Shown one piece after another: positions 1 through 13,009 of a stretch of 64,000 bases of DNA; position 1 is the first letter of the stretch; each line of letters starts with the position of its first letter. The notes beneath the pieces are model-generated. The model had not been told where the DNA came from. It saw only the letters and a program-made list of their open reading frames with translations, and ran no database searches. Both the position numbers and the translations under genes were made by a program. This stretch comes from Sacculina carcini (lineage: Eukaryota > Arthropoda > Thecostraca > Sacculinidae): NCBI GenBank assembly GCA_916048095.2, contig OU696577.1, positions 8,450,440 to 8,514,439 on the forward strand, given 5' to 3'.

Positions 1-20
1 TGTCACAGCCAACATTCTGT

Positions 21-25
21 ATGTA

Positions 26-57
<32 letters not shown>

Positions 58-66
58 TGTGTGTGT
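21..66. repeat. (TG)n microsatellite
   Basis: An imperfect TG dinucleotide run interrupted by two TATG steps. Nothing else is recognisable in the first 500 bases except a short stretch at 355-440 that resembles the CAGTGGCG/'gcccc' MITE family seen elsewhere in the window. Confidence 0.9.
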
Positions 67-579
67 TCAGCTGACCTTGACATACACTCAGACAAGCATA
101 ATTCTATTTAACGCAATGAGTGACCACTTCGATAAATAGACACTTTTTTTAGTTTTAAATCCAATTTAAAATAAATATACTTGTGTCAAAGCATAGCACA
201 GTAATATTCACGTGTAATTCAATGTATTGTAACGTAACACACTTTGAAAATTTATTAGAAAATAATAAGAAAGTTATTGGACAGCGCACTTGAAATATTT
301 ACACCTGCATTCAAGCTTGAGTATCTCAACAATCGCCTGAATCGGACAAAATCCGCTTGCAGGGTTTAAGCTCTGGAATGGAGGAATGGACGTCCTAAGC
401 CCCTCCATTCCCCTCACCTCTAGATCCGCCTCTGATGTACATGGTTCCTGATGTATTAAATGCCCGGTCTTTAAAACCCACTGTTTTCTTATTGTAAAGC
501 GCTATTGAGCGAAGCCAGAAATTGTTAACTTGTTAACTTGTTCGTTTGAAACAGCATTTGTTCCATACGTCATCAGTCT

Positions 580-2051
580 AAACCAGCGCCCGGGAAAGTC
601 CGGACCGCGGACCGGTTCCGGCCCGCGGAGTGGTTCAATCCGGCCCGCGAAAGGTTTTGGAGAATGTGATGAAACCACGACTTTCGTTAATTTTTATAAA
701 TTTACCGGAAAAAAATAACGGTACTGTACAACCTGTAAAGCAGTACAGAGTTACTTAACAGCCAGTTAATCGTAATTTGTTATGAAGTAAGTTTCAATCC
801 TGTAGGTTCTCAAAAAATTGTACGAAGTGAAGAATTAAAATACATCATAGTAGAAATCGTCTAATATCAATCCATTAATACTATATATTGTGCAAGTGTT
901 GACAAGCATGTTGAGTCATAAGGCTATGGCTACATGCATATATACATAAGACATGTACGTACGTGATAACAGCTCATGCATATATGTAAGTGTCACAATC
1001 ATTTTCCACTATTTTCAGATAATTTTTACCAATGTAAAAATGGCATCCAAGAAACGTAAAGTTGACTCCGAAAATCGTACGTCTAATGAGGACTGGACAA
1101 GCGACTATTTTTTTGTAGAGAACAGAGGAAACATTGTATGCCTTATATGCAGAGAAACGATCGCTGTTGCCAAAGTAAGCAATGTCAAACGTCATTACAT
1201 GTCAAAACACTCTTCCAAGTTTGATGAGTTGCAAGGAGAACAAAGAGCTGTGAAAGTCAAGGAACTGAAGGGGAAGCTGTCATCTCAACAAAGTGTGTTT
1301 ACCAAATCAGACGGAGAATTCAAAAAATCCACAAAGGCGAGCCACGTAGTTTCAGAGATAATTCCAAAGAGGATGAAACCATTCAGTGACGGTGAATTTG
1401 TGAAAGAGTGTGTGAATGCATTTTTTGACACAATGTGCCCTGAGAAAGCTCCGATTCTAAACAGTCTCAGTCAGAGTGCTAGGACAGTCGGACAGTACTA
1501 GGATCGAGGAATTGTCAAAAAATCTCTCTGACCACTCAGCAGCCTCTCAGTTCAAAGTGTTTTCCTTGGCACTTGACGAGAGCACGGACATTTCAGATAC
1601 TGCTCAGCTGGCCATTTTTGTGCGAGGTGTTGATGATGAGTTCAATATAACTGAGGAACTTCTTGCTCTGTGCCCCATGAAAGACACTTGTACTGGAAAG
1701 AACGTTTTTCAGGAGTGTGATTCAGCAATGAAGAAAGCGAATCTGAATTATGAAAAACTCGTTGCAATTGCCACAGATGGTGCACCTGCAATGGTCGGGG
1801 AGCAGAAAGGATTTCAAGGCATGTTAAAGAAAGAGCTCCAAACCAGAAACATTCCCCAAACGTTGATATGGTGCCACTGTATCATACACCAAGAATCTTT
1901 GTGCACGAAGGTCATTGGTTTCCAGGAAATCATGGCTAAAATAATATCAACTGTGAATTTCATCCGTGCTCGGGCAGTGAATCATCGCCAATTCAAAGAA
2001 ATTCTGGAGGAATTGGCTGCGAATTACAAAGACGTTCTGTTTAGACTCTAA
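580..2051 (+). mobile_element. hAT transposon remnant
   Basis: A GC-rich leader with repeated CCGGCCCGCG-like words (about 585-665), typical of the 5' ends of hAT elements of the GTF2IRD2/ZBED5/SCAND3 type, precedes a decayed transposase. The 3' part is missing: the coding frame stops in the middle of the catalytic domain, and a separate MITE follows at about 2106. Ends and target-site duplication were not identified, so the limits are approximate. Confidence 0.6.
1040..2051 (+). pseudogene. hAT transposase (GTF2IRD2/ZBED5-like), frameshifted and truncated
   Basis: Translation from the ATG at 1040 begins MASKKRKV, a basic nuclear-localisation-like start. A BED-type zinc finger follows (CLIC, then HYMSKH), and then the conserved hAT block: ALDESTD, the IATDGAPAM box and the WCHCIIHQE box. 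These are hallmarks of the hAT families domesticated as GTF2IRD2, ZBED5 and SCAND3 in vertebrates. The first frame runs to 1501 and the remainder lies in another frame from about 1476, so one frameshift separates the zinc finger from the catalytic part. The frame ends at a TAA at 2049 with the C-terminal half, including the dimerisation region, absent. It is therefore a dead transposase and not a host gene. The family call is by motif recognition. Confidence 0.8.
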
Positions 2052-2105
2052 ACAGTGTAGATGTTTATAGACAGGCGTCTAAACCTGTCTAAGCGTCTAG
2101 ACTAA

Positions 2106-2345
2106 TCAGTGGTGCGAACTCTATTTTCTCACTGATTCCCCACTTCTTAATTAATCAGCCTACTCTTCACTTTCCACAACAGCCAGCGCTCAAAAATTAA
2201 AATAAATCAAGTTGTTCGGCCAAATTCAGTAGTTATAGCATATCTATAGAAACCACAAATAATTGGATTGATAAAAAACACACACACACACACATTTGTC
2301 TTATGTCCGACTTTTAGTTGCCCTCCATTTTCCCCATTTTTTGGC
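2106..2345 (-). mobile_element. hAT-type MITE (family M1), inverted copy
   Basis: The minus strand of this stretch aligns by eye to the copy at 55223-55491: the terminal CAGTGG..GAAC end, the TTCCCCACTTCTTAAT block, the AGCGCT block, an internal (CA)n and the TCCGACTTTTAG block. The boundary near 2345 is approximate. Confidence 0.6.
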
Positions 2346-2534
2346 CATTTCTGATTTCATTAATTCACCTTATTTTATCGTCAAAGTGAGTTCTTCCTTT
2401 ATAATGTTATTGCTTTTATCTGTTTGAGTGTATTTGTTGATGATCAAGATGCATGAAGACTGCAACCGTGCAATGTATTGCAGTCTTACCATTCTATCTT
2501 GTACATCGATAGTAATCATTAGGGTGCACCTTTT

Positions 2535-2610
2535 GTTGCAAATCCAATTTTTTGCAACTTTCTGTTTTTAGCGCAACTTTTGCTACTTTTTCCCTTTTGA
2601 GAGCAACTGT
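2535..2610. repeat. Dispersed repeat shared with 62.5 kb
   Basis: The words TTTTTGCAACTTT, GTTTTTAGCGCAACTTT and CATTTTTGAGA-like segments occur in the same order here and at about 62520-62595, showing a dispersed element. Its ends were not found and no coding potential is seen. Confidence 0.5.
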
Positions 2611-2639
2611 TTTGATTTAGTACCACACTTGAACGTTTA

Positions 2640-5600
2640 CAACAATCATTTTAGACTTTCAGGAAAAATGTTTCAAATGAAAATAAATATTTAGAGATTG
2701 TAGAAAACATGTACATACACATATGGTATAGCTTTTAGGCACTAGAATTTTCCACTGTGTTTCATAGAATAGTGAGAGAAAATTGTCATTACCGAAATGA
2801 ACATGCTACTGTGCGTTCTGAGAAGCCGCAGCAAAAAAATGCTTCCCTTCCTATAGCATTCGTTAATGACACAAGCACACACACACACACACACACATGC
2901 ACACACACACACACACGCACATACACACACACATACACACACACGCACACATGCACACACACAATTTGCACAAAGCCACAGGCTGTCTTCTGTGTATGCT
3001 GATATTAAATGTTGTCAATCTAGAGAGAGAATTGTCATTAGTGCTGTCAATGGGAGAATTATGTGGAAAAAATGTTATTCGGGTCGATTTATACGTGAAG
3101 ACAAGCACATTAATGAAATCTAAAATATATATATTTATAGGATACCATTCATGCAAGTTATATATAAAATTATATAATTTTGTGGTAGACTCTCAGTAAT
3201 TATAATGCGTTATTTAATTAGAATATATTCAATGTGTACCTAATGACGTTCCTGCTAAATAGTTCTTCATAGTTCAATGATGGTAATAATATTTACTCAT
3301 AATTTATTGATAAAAATTTATTAAATCAGGATTATATTTTTATATTATTGCAATTTTTTCTATATTAATTTTTTCATCCATTTTTTCTTTTATTCAGGAT
3401 TTTGATAATCTTGCTCCTGCTCAGATGTCAGTCCGGGCGATAGCAAGGATTTTTGCAGTATTAACTCAAGTACCTGGATACATAAATTACCTCGGTCCCT
3501 GAATAAACTAAATAACTTAATAACCTCAATATCTGAATTGCCTGAATTTTTCACGTTCGCTAAATTTTGTACAATTTGAAATATAAGCAATTTTGAAGCA
3601 GACATTTAGCTAAATACTCAGTGACAACAATATTTGTAATAAATTTAATAATATTTGATCGATATTGACAGTTATATATTGATATACTTAAAAGATACTT
3701 AATTTGGCTGTCAAATTTATTATTGAACACAGTTCAACAATAAATGGGCAGTCTAGAGCGATATATTTGTAACCTGGTGACAACTCGCAATGAAATTTGC
3801 AACCAACTCCATTTCGCCGAAAAATTGGCAATTAAATTGCAGATCTTATCGAATAGCCGCTGTCCTTCAAGTGTGGATAATTAAGTTGTGCTCGTCATTG
3901 AACGCTCGCTACTGAAACCACAAAAAAGGTTTAGTCGTTCACAAAAACCATCAGGGATTTTCTTGTCGAAAAATATCGTGCAATCTTCTGCCGATTGAAT
4001 CATCGAAAAATATTTTCAACTTGCTGGATAATAATTTCGGCTTGAAAAACGCAGGTATTTGCATACGATTTAGCATTGATCACAGATAAGGCACAACTCA
4101 CGGAAAGTGCCTTATTTGGTAAATGTTGCTTGCATCGTTGAAAGCTGCAGCAAGGGGTGTGTTTGTTGTGACAGGCACCGAATTATGCGTGCAATTTTGA
4201 CATTTTGCAACTTCATTTTTAACATCTGTGCAAAAATGTGGATGTTTGCTCAGAACGGGCAGGAAAGCATTCCCCAGTAATATATCAATGTTTACCTAGA
4301 AAAAAGCATTGCTCTTTGACGTTGCAATTATGTTTGAAACAAGCACGGTCATGTGAGGAAGAGATTTTGCAGTCTGCAAAAATCTTTCGCATATTGGAAC
4401 TTTGCCCGCACAGACATATTTTACTTCCGAAAAAAATGACACCAAATACTTGCCAAAATATTTTCCGTTTTATCGCAAAATGATAAGGGAAAAACAACAA
4501 GAATATAGCTTGACAAATTCCAACTTTCTAAATACACATTCAAAACATTCAAAATATAGCGATAAATACTTTTTTTCGGTAATAATCTCGTCTCGCGCTA
4601 GCTCGCGACCCTACCAGATGTGGCTACGCCTGTTTGTTTGTATGTCTGTGTGTCATGTTTGTGCGTGTCACTGTGTATGTGTTTTAGGAGCATGTGTGCG
4701 TGAGCATGTTTGTACGTGTGTCCGATCGTACTGTCCCGTTATGTCAGTAGTTGTAAATACAGTCGGTCCAAAGCACTCACGTTGTTAACTTGTGTTGTTC
4801 CGTGGCTACCCAAACGTCAAAATGACTTTATTTTTCACCCTAGTCATCAATAAAAACAAACTTAATATCACCTTCAAAAATAACTCTTTTTAATGTATGG
4901 GTTTTTACAGAACTGCTTGAGATCCGATATGAATACAACAGAATGCAATTTGAACACAACAAAATCAGTCTTACTGAAGAGCATTAGAGTAGACTTGCTT
5001 GCTTGCTTGTAAATAACCAGAAAATTGTCTTTAAAAATTAAACTTCCAAAATCCAACCATCTCCAATCAAGCTTCGTCCCAAAGTTACAGCCGGTACCCA
5101 CCTGAAGGCCAGTAATCGAAGCCACAGCTTCCCAGCGTTCTACGCCTGACAGAACCTCGAGTGAAGTGACCTCGTGGATCGTACGATGATGTTGCCGAGA
5201 TCGGAGGAGTTGGACTTGCCACAGCGCCATTGCCCTCCGGATGTTCATCCATCTCAATGGAATGCTCACGTTTGCCCATGACAATGCACTCTCAGAGCTG
5301 ACTGTCTGTGTGTGAGTATGTGTGAGTATGTGAAGGTGAGTGAAGGTGAGAGCCGTAGGAACACACAAACACAAACACACACACACACAAGCACACACGC
5401 TTGACTCAGATGGGAGATGGTCGTGTTCTCTCCGAGCCTCGCCCGGTAACTGACACTACAGTTACCTCGACCACCAGGTTTTCGTCAGTTTCGGCTCGCT
5501 ACCTCTCCAACACACACACACACACACACACAGACACACACACATACACACACATATACATACATACACACACATGCACGCGGTAGGATTGGTGGCGTGT

Positions 5601-7840
5601 TGCAATTTGAAGTGTGGCACGGGCGATTGTGCACCCTGCAATGATTCACCTGGAAAATTTGTCATCAGCTCTTCAATTCGTGTGCGATCAAGATTGTGTG
5701 TGTGTTTGTATGTGTGTATATATGAGATTAAACTGGATTTGCCGCTGACAGACAGACGAGATTAAACTGGATTGCCGCTTTGCAGTTTTCAATCTTCTTC
5801 TTCGTCGTCTCGATCGCTCGTGCGAGTTTTTGATGATCGCCGTTGAGCTTGTGCAGTAATTCGCCGATGTGTAACGTTTCGGAGCAGCCGGTCTCCATCC
5901 TCAGACAATGTGGTCAACTAAATGCCGTTTGTGTGTTGTCGATTGTGTGTTTATATAGGACGTGAATTGTGTTATTTTTACGCCTCGTGTATGCGCGCGG
6001 TGTGCGAAATTCGCACCTATGGTCGATGACGCCTATGGCTCACGCTACTGCGCGCCGCCGTTTGTGGCACCTTGCGCATGGGCGCGTCCAGCTCACTGCT
6101 TGATGGGGGTCTTTGGGTGGAGAGAACACCATTTTCCTCCAATTTCACGTTTATTTTTGGACGTATTTCTGTGATGTAAATCGCTTCAAAAAGTTTCGCC
6201 TGTTGTCCGTTTCGTGCGCCAATATATCTGTTCTTGCCACTATTTCTTCTCGGCTAATCTTTCTGCTATGCGCCGATGCACTGTGTATATATATGTATGT
6301 GTGTGTGTGTGCGCAGGTGATTTCCGACGGTGTGTCCTCATTGCAAGAATGCTCGTGTGTTTGCAAGACAGGCCTCGGTGTACAGCCTTCCATATCTCTC
6401 TCTCACACACACACACAGCGGCTATGGTGTCTAGGTCACCCACTTGGCATCCCTTTCCTCTTGTCAACACCCCCCTCTCTCTCTCTTCCCCTCCCCTCCC
6501 CCTCCTTCTTTCTTCCATGTACTCTCTCTCTCTCTAATTCTCTTTTCTCTATAATTGTTTCGCGTTTTTGGCCGATAGTGAACACCGTATAGAGTCATAT
6601 GTGTATAGGACAGACATAGAATTAATATTGTGTGTGTGTAAGCCATATATTTGACAGAATAGCAATATGAATCAATTAGCAACGATTGATGGTGAATCAA
6701 TAGCCAAGTAATACGATGACCAATCACATATAAAAAAAAGTACATATATAATTTACATTAATTTACAAAACTCAGAGTTAAAAAGTACTGGGTACCACGT
6801 TTTTTATTATATAAAAAACATAATTTATAACAATAAACAAACATATTTTTATTATATAAAAGTGCTATATAAAGTGAGAAATTAAAATTGTAAAATAAAC
6901 ATTTTCGTATCGATAATTTTATTGAATTATTTTAAACGCAAGTGCCCATTGATTGTTTATCATGAGTTTTCATCATAGAATGATAGAAAAGAATAACTAA
7001 ATTAACAAAGACAGTTTCGAACAGAACAAAAATAAACACATAAAATGTGCATATAAAATTATATATTTGATATATAATTGTTATATTTTCATCCTTATTA
7101 TTTTGCATGAAACGAAGGTCCAACATGAAAAGAAAGACGTTTTGTAAAAATAACTCGATCATATTAGCGCTGAGTAGCACCGGAAAAAGATCTTACCAGA
7201 AATGTATCCGATTCGAATCTTAAATCTATATCATTTCCGGCATTTTGCTTCCCATCAATAGAAACAATAACAGACAGACAAATTGCTAATAATATTTACA
7301 CGCGCACGATCACCCAGAAATACACACACACACACATAATGCTTTGAAAAAAATCCTCACACGGATAGGAGAAAACGCTCGTGCGTTCTGACCGTGTGCC
7401 TGAGGCGATGTTCAGTTACAACAGCCAATCAGCGGCCGACTCAGTGAAACGTCACTGAAAAAAATAAAGAGGAACGGAGGAAAGCAAAGTGGAAAAAAGC
7501 AGAGTGATGGGAGTTGACAGCTGAACATTTCTGTTCGGTTTCACGAAGTAAAACAAAGATGTAACCACCGCTTAACTCAACCTCATACACAAAACTGAAT
7601 TCAAATCAAAATTTTAATTATTCATTCATTCATTCATGTATTTTTCCAGCCTACAGAATCAGAATGTGTCATTAAACAAAAACTGGAAAGGCAATTGAAG
7701 CTAAATAGCTTGTGTTGTCTGAGTTAAAAAATTGCTAATACGATGAAATACATACACGTGCATATATAATCATATTCACGCATACTAATTTACTCATCTA
7801 AACGCTGAGAAATATATCATGCACACAATCACACTTCCAC
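2640..7840. other. Gene-free spacer, microsatellite-rich
   Basis: I see no gene. Open frames here are short, unsupported, or made of dinucleotide repeats. Contents are (CA)n at 2875-2963, mixed CA/TG tracts at 5285-5400 and 5511-5577, TG at 6296-6315, a CT-rich stretch at 6395-6540, and otherwise AT-rich sequence with no recognised protein similarity. Confidence 0.5.
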
Positions 7841-7845
7841 ACTCA

Positions 7846-7861
7846 TACACACACACACACA

Positions 7862-7949
<88 letters not shown>
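7846..7949. repeat. (AC)n microsatellite
   Basis: About 50 near-perfect AC units with one early ACATTC interruption. Confidence 0.95.
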
Positions 7950-7950
<1 letters not shown>

Positions 7951-8072
7951 TTAGCACAATCACGACTTATCACACTCGACTATATCCTATTTTTTCATTG
8001 GTCAGATTCTTCAGAGTAAGATTGAATATATTGTTTTTTCAAGTTTTTCTTGTAGCTGGACAACGTAGGAGT

Positions 8073-10567
8073 TTATTTCTGTTTTTTTTCCAATTCATTC
8101 CACTGCGATATACCTATATAGAAAAATGATAAGCTTCTTAGTTTGGTTCGTGTGTGGGGAATAAGGAATTTGTCTGTATGTTGTGTATTGATTGTGAAGT
8201 ATGATTGCATGTTAGATGGTAACTTCTTATGATATGCTGCATACATTTTAGATAAATTATTCTGTTTTATTACATCATCAAATTTAGGAAAATTTTCTTT
8301 TTTGAATGAATGTGATGTATGCTCCCTTGCTTCCAGATTGTCTATGATTCTGATAGCTCTTTTTTGTGCAATTATTATGGTTTGCAAGTTAGTGTAATAA
8401 GTATTTCCCCATGCTTCATAGCAGTATTGTAAATATGATTGAAAAAATGAATAATAAAAGGTGGTTTTTGTTTTAGTGTCGAGTATATCTTTTACTTTGC
8501 TGAGAAGGAAATTCACTCTGCTTAGTTTGGCAGTTACATTGGATATTTGCTCTTTCCAATGTAATTTACTATCAATAATTACTCCCAGAAACTTAGTTTG
8601 TTTCCTATCAAGTTGGTCTGCCCCTATGCTTATTCAGCTGTTTGAGGTGTCATTACTGTTAATGAAAACAATGTAATTATACTTTTTTACATTGAGCGCT
8701 AATCTGTTACTCGTTAACCAGTCTTGTAATATTTTGATGTCTGAGTTTATTTGTTCATAGAGTTTATACGTGTGTTTGCCTTTGAAGAATATGTTGGTGT
8801 CATCCGCAAATGCTATTGTTTTGTGTGTCTCATGATGTTGAATAGATCGTTGATGTAGAGTATGAATAGTGTCGGTCCCAGTGTAGAACCTTGTGGAACC
8901 CCGCATTCTATGGGTAATTGTTCAGACTTTGAACCACTTACTTCAGTGTATTGCGTTCTCTGTGTTAAATAACTTGTGATCCATTGTAGGGTTGTGCCTC
9001 TCATGCCGTATAAGTTTAGTTTTTTCAACAATATGTTGTGATCGACAGTGTCAAAGGCCTTTTTCAGAATCAGGAATAATCCAACAGTCATTTGACGCTG
9101 CTCAAAAGACTCAGTTATGTAGTTGATCATATCAAGCACGGCTTGTGATGTGCTCTTGCCTCTTTGGAATCCATATTGATTTTCATGTATAATTTTATGC
9201 TTTTTTATAAAACTTACCAGTCTTCGATTAAATAATTTGTCAACATCTTTTGAAAATTGATCTCGTAAAGAAATTGGCCGATAATTTCCCCTTTCCTTGT
9301 TATCTCAAGACTTGTGTATGGGTACTAGTTTTGCAGTTTTCATAAGATTTGGAAACGTTCCCGTGGAAAAAGATAAATTGAAGATGTATGATAGTGGAGC
9401 GGCTATATGATTGGCGGTGTCCTAAACTATCTTCATGTTGAGATTTAGATGATCTGTTGAACATGTCCCTTTAGCCGTTCCCTTTACTTCCATCTCTGGA
9501 ACGGGATAGAGGAACATAGTTGATGGAACCATGTTTATATGCTGACAGTCATCTATGCTAGTCGGGCTGGTCTTAATTGCTGAGGCAAGAACTGGTCCAA
9601 TTTTCACAAAATACTCGTTGAAAAGACTTGCTATGTCCTGAGAGTCTGTAATTGTGCCATTTTCTGTGCGTAGCTGACATATCGGCTCTCTCTTTTTTGT
9701 TTCTATATTCAACGTTGCTTTTATGGTTTGCCATTTTTGTCTGATTGTGACATTTCTATCAGAGAAGTGCCTCGCATAGTAAAGTTTCTTGCTCGTATTT
9801 ATTATTTGTGTGAGTTTGTTTCTGTAGATTTTTTATTTTTTCTCGTCTTCTTTCTTGTTTGTGGTCATAAACTTTCGGTAAAGCACTCGTTTGTTGTCAC
9901 TGGAGATCTTAATTCCCCTTGTTATCCATGGCCGCCTTTTGGTTTTGTTGTCAATTTTGGTTGTATACATCGGTAAGTGCTTGTTAACAGCCCGAATATG
10001 AACGTCGACAAAACGTTCATAAGAGTGGTTGACATTATCAGATATTAATGTGTCCCAGTTGATGGTGTTAAGATCCCGGTTGAGCCTTTGTATTCGCTTG
10101 TCAGTATATTTTCCTCTTGTAAAACACACCGGCTCCTTTTTCGTGATTATGTTGTTGACAATAGCAAATATTGGATAATGATCCGAGAAATCGTCCTGTA
10201 TAATGCCACTAGTGATATTGCTGTCCACGTCGGTGGTATATATGTTATCAATCAGCGTACTGCTTTGCCTGGTTTCCCTAGTAGCCTTCCTTATCAGCGG
10301 ATAAAACCCCAAGTCCATCATTGTGTTAATAAAAATCTGCGTCGACTGATGATTATCGGCGTTGAATAAGTTCACGTTGAAATCGCCTAGCAGAAACCAC
10401 TCGTGTTTGTGCACCACGTCAGTTATGCCAGTAATTGTTTCAATATAGCTGTTAACAGGTGTACCAGGCTGCCTATACACACAGGGAACACGCACTGGCA
10501 TATGACCGGTTTTCACCGTGACCTCAACCGTTATAGTTTCCATGACAGGTGGTACTTCATATTCCAC
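8073..10567 (-). pseudogene. LINE A ORF2: endonuclease end plus reverse transcriptase, broken
   Basis: The 10567-9833 frame carries the end of an apurinic-type endonuclease: the LLGDFNVN box, the DNIYTTD segment and the catalytic SDHYPIF box. The reverse transcriptase follows in separate frames: YITESFEQ and KKAFDTVDHNILL (palm), CGVPQGSTLGP (the conserved PQG box) and the FADD catalytic motif in the 8906-8634 frame. The 8516-8073 frame holds the LINE C-terminal region with the ISQWNELE box. Several frame changes and an early stop at about 9422 show decay. FADD instead of YADD is common in LINEs and is not itself a defect. Confidence 0.85.
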
Positions 10568-12010
10568 TCAGTCTGCTCTCATTTCTGTAACCAAAGGCGT
10601 TATATCTCACTTCTCTTACCGTCGGTCAGTATTGCTTGTTCTCCTTGATATGTCTTCTGCCTTCGATTGGGTTAATCACTCTATTCTTCTTCGTGATCTC
10701 TCTCATCTTGCTATCTGCTCTAGTGCTCTCTCCCTTCTCAAATCATATCTCAGTGATCGGACTTATGCTGTGAAATTTAATTCCTGTGTCTCTTCTTCGG
10801 TTGCTCTACGTCATGGTGTTCCACAGGGCTCCATTATTGGTCCTATGTTATTTAATCTATACATGTCTTCTCTTTGTCCTATTCTTCGTGAATACTCTAT
10901 AAGTTTTCATATCTATACTGGCGATATTCAGTTTTACATCCCGCTTCCTTTTCGTTCTCCTTTCCTGCTATCTGACGTTCTTTCTGATATTTCTTCTTGG
11001 GAAGCAGCTCGCAATATTCTCATCAACACTTCAAAGTCTGAGTTTCACCCTCTTCATCCTCCGCGCATTAGTCCTCCGCTGCTCTCTGTTCCCCTAGCCG
11101 TTACCGTTGGAAATCTTGGCAATATTGTTGATTCTTCGCTCTCCTTTGTAGATATCATTCGCTCCGTCGCACGCACTTGTCGTTTGATCCTACGTTCACT
11201 CTATCCCATTCGTCCCTGTCTCGATCAATCTTCATCTATTTAACTTGTTAATTCTCTTATACTCTCTAGATTAGACTATTGCAACTCACTATACTTTAGC
11301 TTACCTCGTTCTTCTCTAAAAATACTACAACGCGTTCTTAACCAATCTTGCCGATTTGTTCTTCACCCTACTCCTTGCCGTCATACCTCCAGTTTTCTAT
11401 TTAAGTTTCGTTGGCTTCCAATTGTCTCTCGTATTCACTTTCGACTTTGCTGTCTAATCTTCAAACTCCTTCATGATCCTAGTCAACCGCCCTACCTAGT
11501 CAGTCTTTTAACTCGTTCTGATACTGTTTCTTCTCGTAGACCTGTTCCCCTCATCTGTCCTCGGGCCACTAATGAATCTTCGTGGTCCTCAAATCTTTTA
11601 CTTTCTTCGGTCCGCGCATCTATAATTCTCTTCCTTCTCATATTACTTCATCTTCTTCCTACCTCTTGTTTGCTTCCCGACTTCAAAATCACCTTTTTGA
11701 CATCTCGTTTGATCCTGCTTCTCACACTCTCACTCCTTTCGCCGAACTCTGATTCCATTCAGCTAGCCATTTTCTATTCCTCCTCCTTATTGTATTCAAA
11801 CTTCATGTATATATGTGTATAAGTGTATGTTTGTGTATGTATGTATATGTATAAGTGTATGTTTGTGTATGTATGTATATGTATATGTGCATGTTTTTGT
11901 ATGTATATATATGTATAAGTGCATGTTTGTGTATGTATGTATATGTATAAGTGCATGTTTGTGCATGTATGAATATGTATAAGTGTATGTTTGTATATAT
12001 GTATTTACGC
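10558..12010 (+). mobile_element. LINE B, 5'-truncated non-LTR retrotransposon
   Basis: An open plus-strand frame to 11241 contains the reverse-transcriptase palm (LLDMSSAFDWVNHSILL), the HGVPQGSIIGP box and a mutated catalytic box, YTGDIQFY, where YADD is expected. Downstream frames, in shifted phase, encode LDYCNSL, LQRVLNQSCRFV and the C-terminal IYNSLPSHI/HLFDISFDP region, ending near 11750. A TATG/TGTA-rich tandem tail (about 11800-12010) follows. The loss of a catalytic aspartate and the frameshifts show it is dead. It lies in the opposite orientation inside LINE A, so it inserted later. It resembles L2-like LINEs, and a related 3' fragment sits in CDC14 intron 1. Confidence 0.85.
11800..12010 (+). 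repeat. Tandem TATGTATAAGTG-type tail of LINE B
   Basis: About six imperfect copies of a unit of roughly 30-40 bases (TATATGTATAAGTGTATG, TTTGTGTATG) directly follow the LINE B 3' end. They look like a retroposition tail that expanded. Confidence 0.7.
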
Positions 12011-12024
12011 TTTGTTATTCATGT

Positions 12025-12357
12025 TTAATTTATGCGCACCCGTGTTTTACACGCGCTATGGTAAAAATACGTCCGTTCCTTTTTCAAACGTAAACGCTGA
12101 TATTTCCTGAGGTCCAGATTGTCCTTAACAAATATTGCCACTCCTCCACCTCTCATATGCGTTCGAAGTTGCTGGTGTACAGTATATCCTTCAATACGAC
12201 AATAATCGATTGACTGTTGATTAGACCACGTTTCAGTAACAGCAATAATGTCCCAATTGTGATGTAAACTATCCAAAAATTGCAAACAATTCATGAATAA
12301 GTTTGCACAGACTGCGTGCGTTAACGTGCAACATCGATAGTGTTTGATTATAATCAA
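12025..12357 (-). pseudogene. LINE A endonuclease N-terminal part
   Basis: The frame encodes DIIAVTETW, the conserved catalytic glutamate box of LINE endonucleases, followed by GYTVHQQLR and GGGVAIFV. In the adjacent frame the preceding sequence reads HVNARSLC, the usual start of LINE ORF2, so there is a frameshift near 12310. It joins in concept to the 10567 frame across LINE B. Confidence 0.8.
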
Positions 12358-12369
12358 ACACTATCGATG
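12332..12369. repeat. 38-base perfect palindrome
   Basis: CATCGATAGTGTTTGATTA and its exact reverse complement meet with no spacer, centred at 12350/12351. It lies just before the ORF2 start of LINE A. Confidence 0.95.
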
Positions 12370-12370
12370 A

Positions 12371-12402
12371 AAAACTTCAACGATAAGTATCGTTGAAGTT
12401 TT
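12371..12402. repeat. 15-base inverted repeat with 2-base loop
   Basis: The arms AAAACTTCAACGATA and TATCGTTGAAGTTTT are separated by AG, directly beside the 38-base palindrome. Confidence 0.95.
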
Positions 12403-12404
12403 GC

Positions 12405-13005
12405 ACAAGCCCATCTACAGTGTAAGTTTCAGAATTCTGAATTACCTAAATTACCTAGTCTAAATTACCTAGAGTCATTCCATTGTTGTCCAGATGTCCA
12501 GAACTTGTATCAATCATTGATTATGAGACGTTGGTTTAGTAAACAATCTGACCCTCTTTGATGTCGAGATGTTGAAATTCAAATGAAATACAAGAATACT
12601 TAATTGAATATATGGCCCAGTGCGATGAGTTAGTAGCATGCATTATACTCATGATTGTGCTCATACAAAAATACCAATACCCACACATACTTTCACACCA
12701 TCAAACTTGAGCGCACACACACAATTGCACACACATACACACTCCTACACTCACGTAACCATTAATAAGCACTCTCTTACACAGATAAATTCCTATATGA
12801 ATTATTAGACAATATAGCTCACGCACAATCCTGCGCACATATACAATTTCAATGTGGATATTCACTATACATATCCTCACACACAAAAAAAGCTCTTGCA
12901 TACGCATACACACTAACATTGGCGCACACACTTCTAATCTCATTCATACCAATTCGAATACCTTGATGCAGCGGTGAATAAATTGCACAATGTGAAAGAG
13001 CGGAT
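12405..13005. other. LINE A inter-ORF region, nothing coding seen
   Basis: No conserved coding sequence is seen between the endonuclease start and the ORF1 end of LINE A. It contains a diffuse CA-rich stretch (12660-12930). Confidence 0.4.
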
Positions 13006-13009
13006 ATTA

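Noticed and set aside
1040..2051. Host gene of GTF2IRD2 or ZBED type
   Set aside because: Frameshift, missing C-terminal half and adjacency to MITEs indicate a dead transposon copy.
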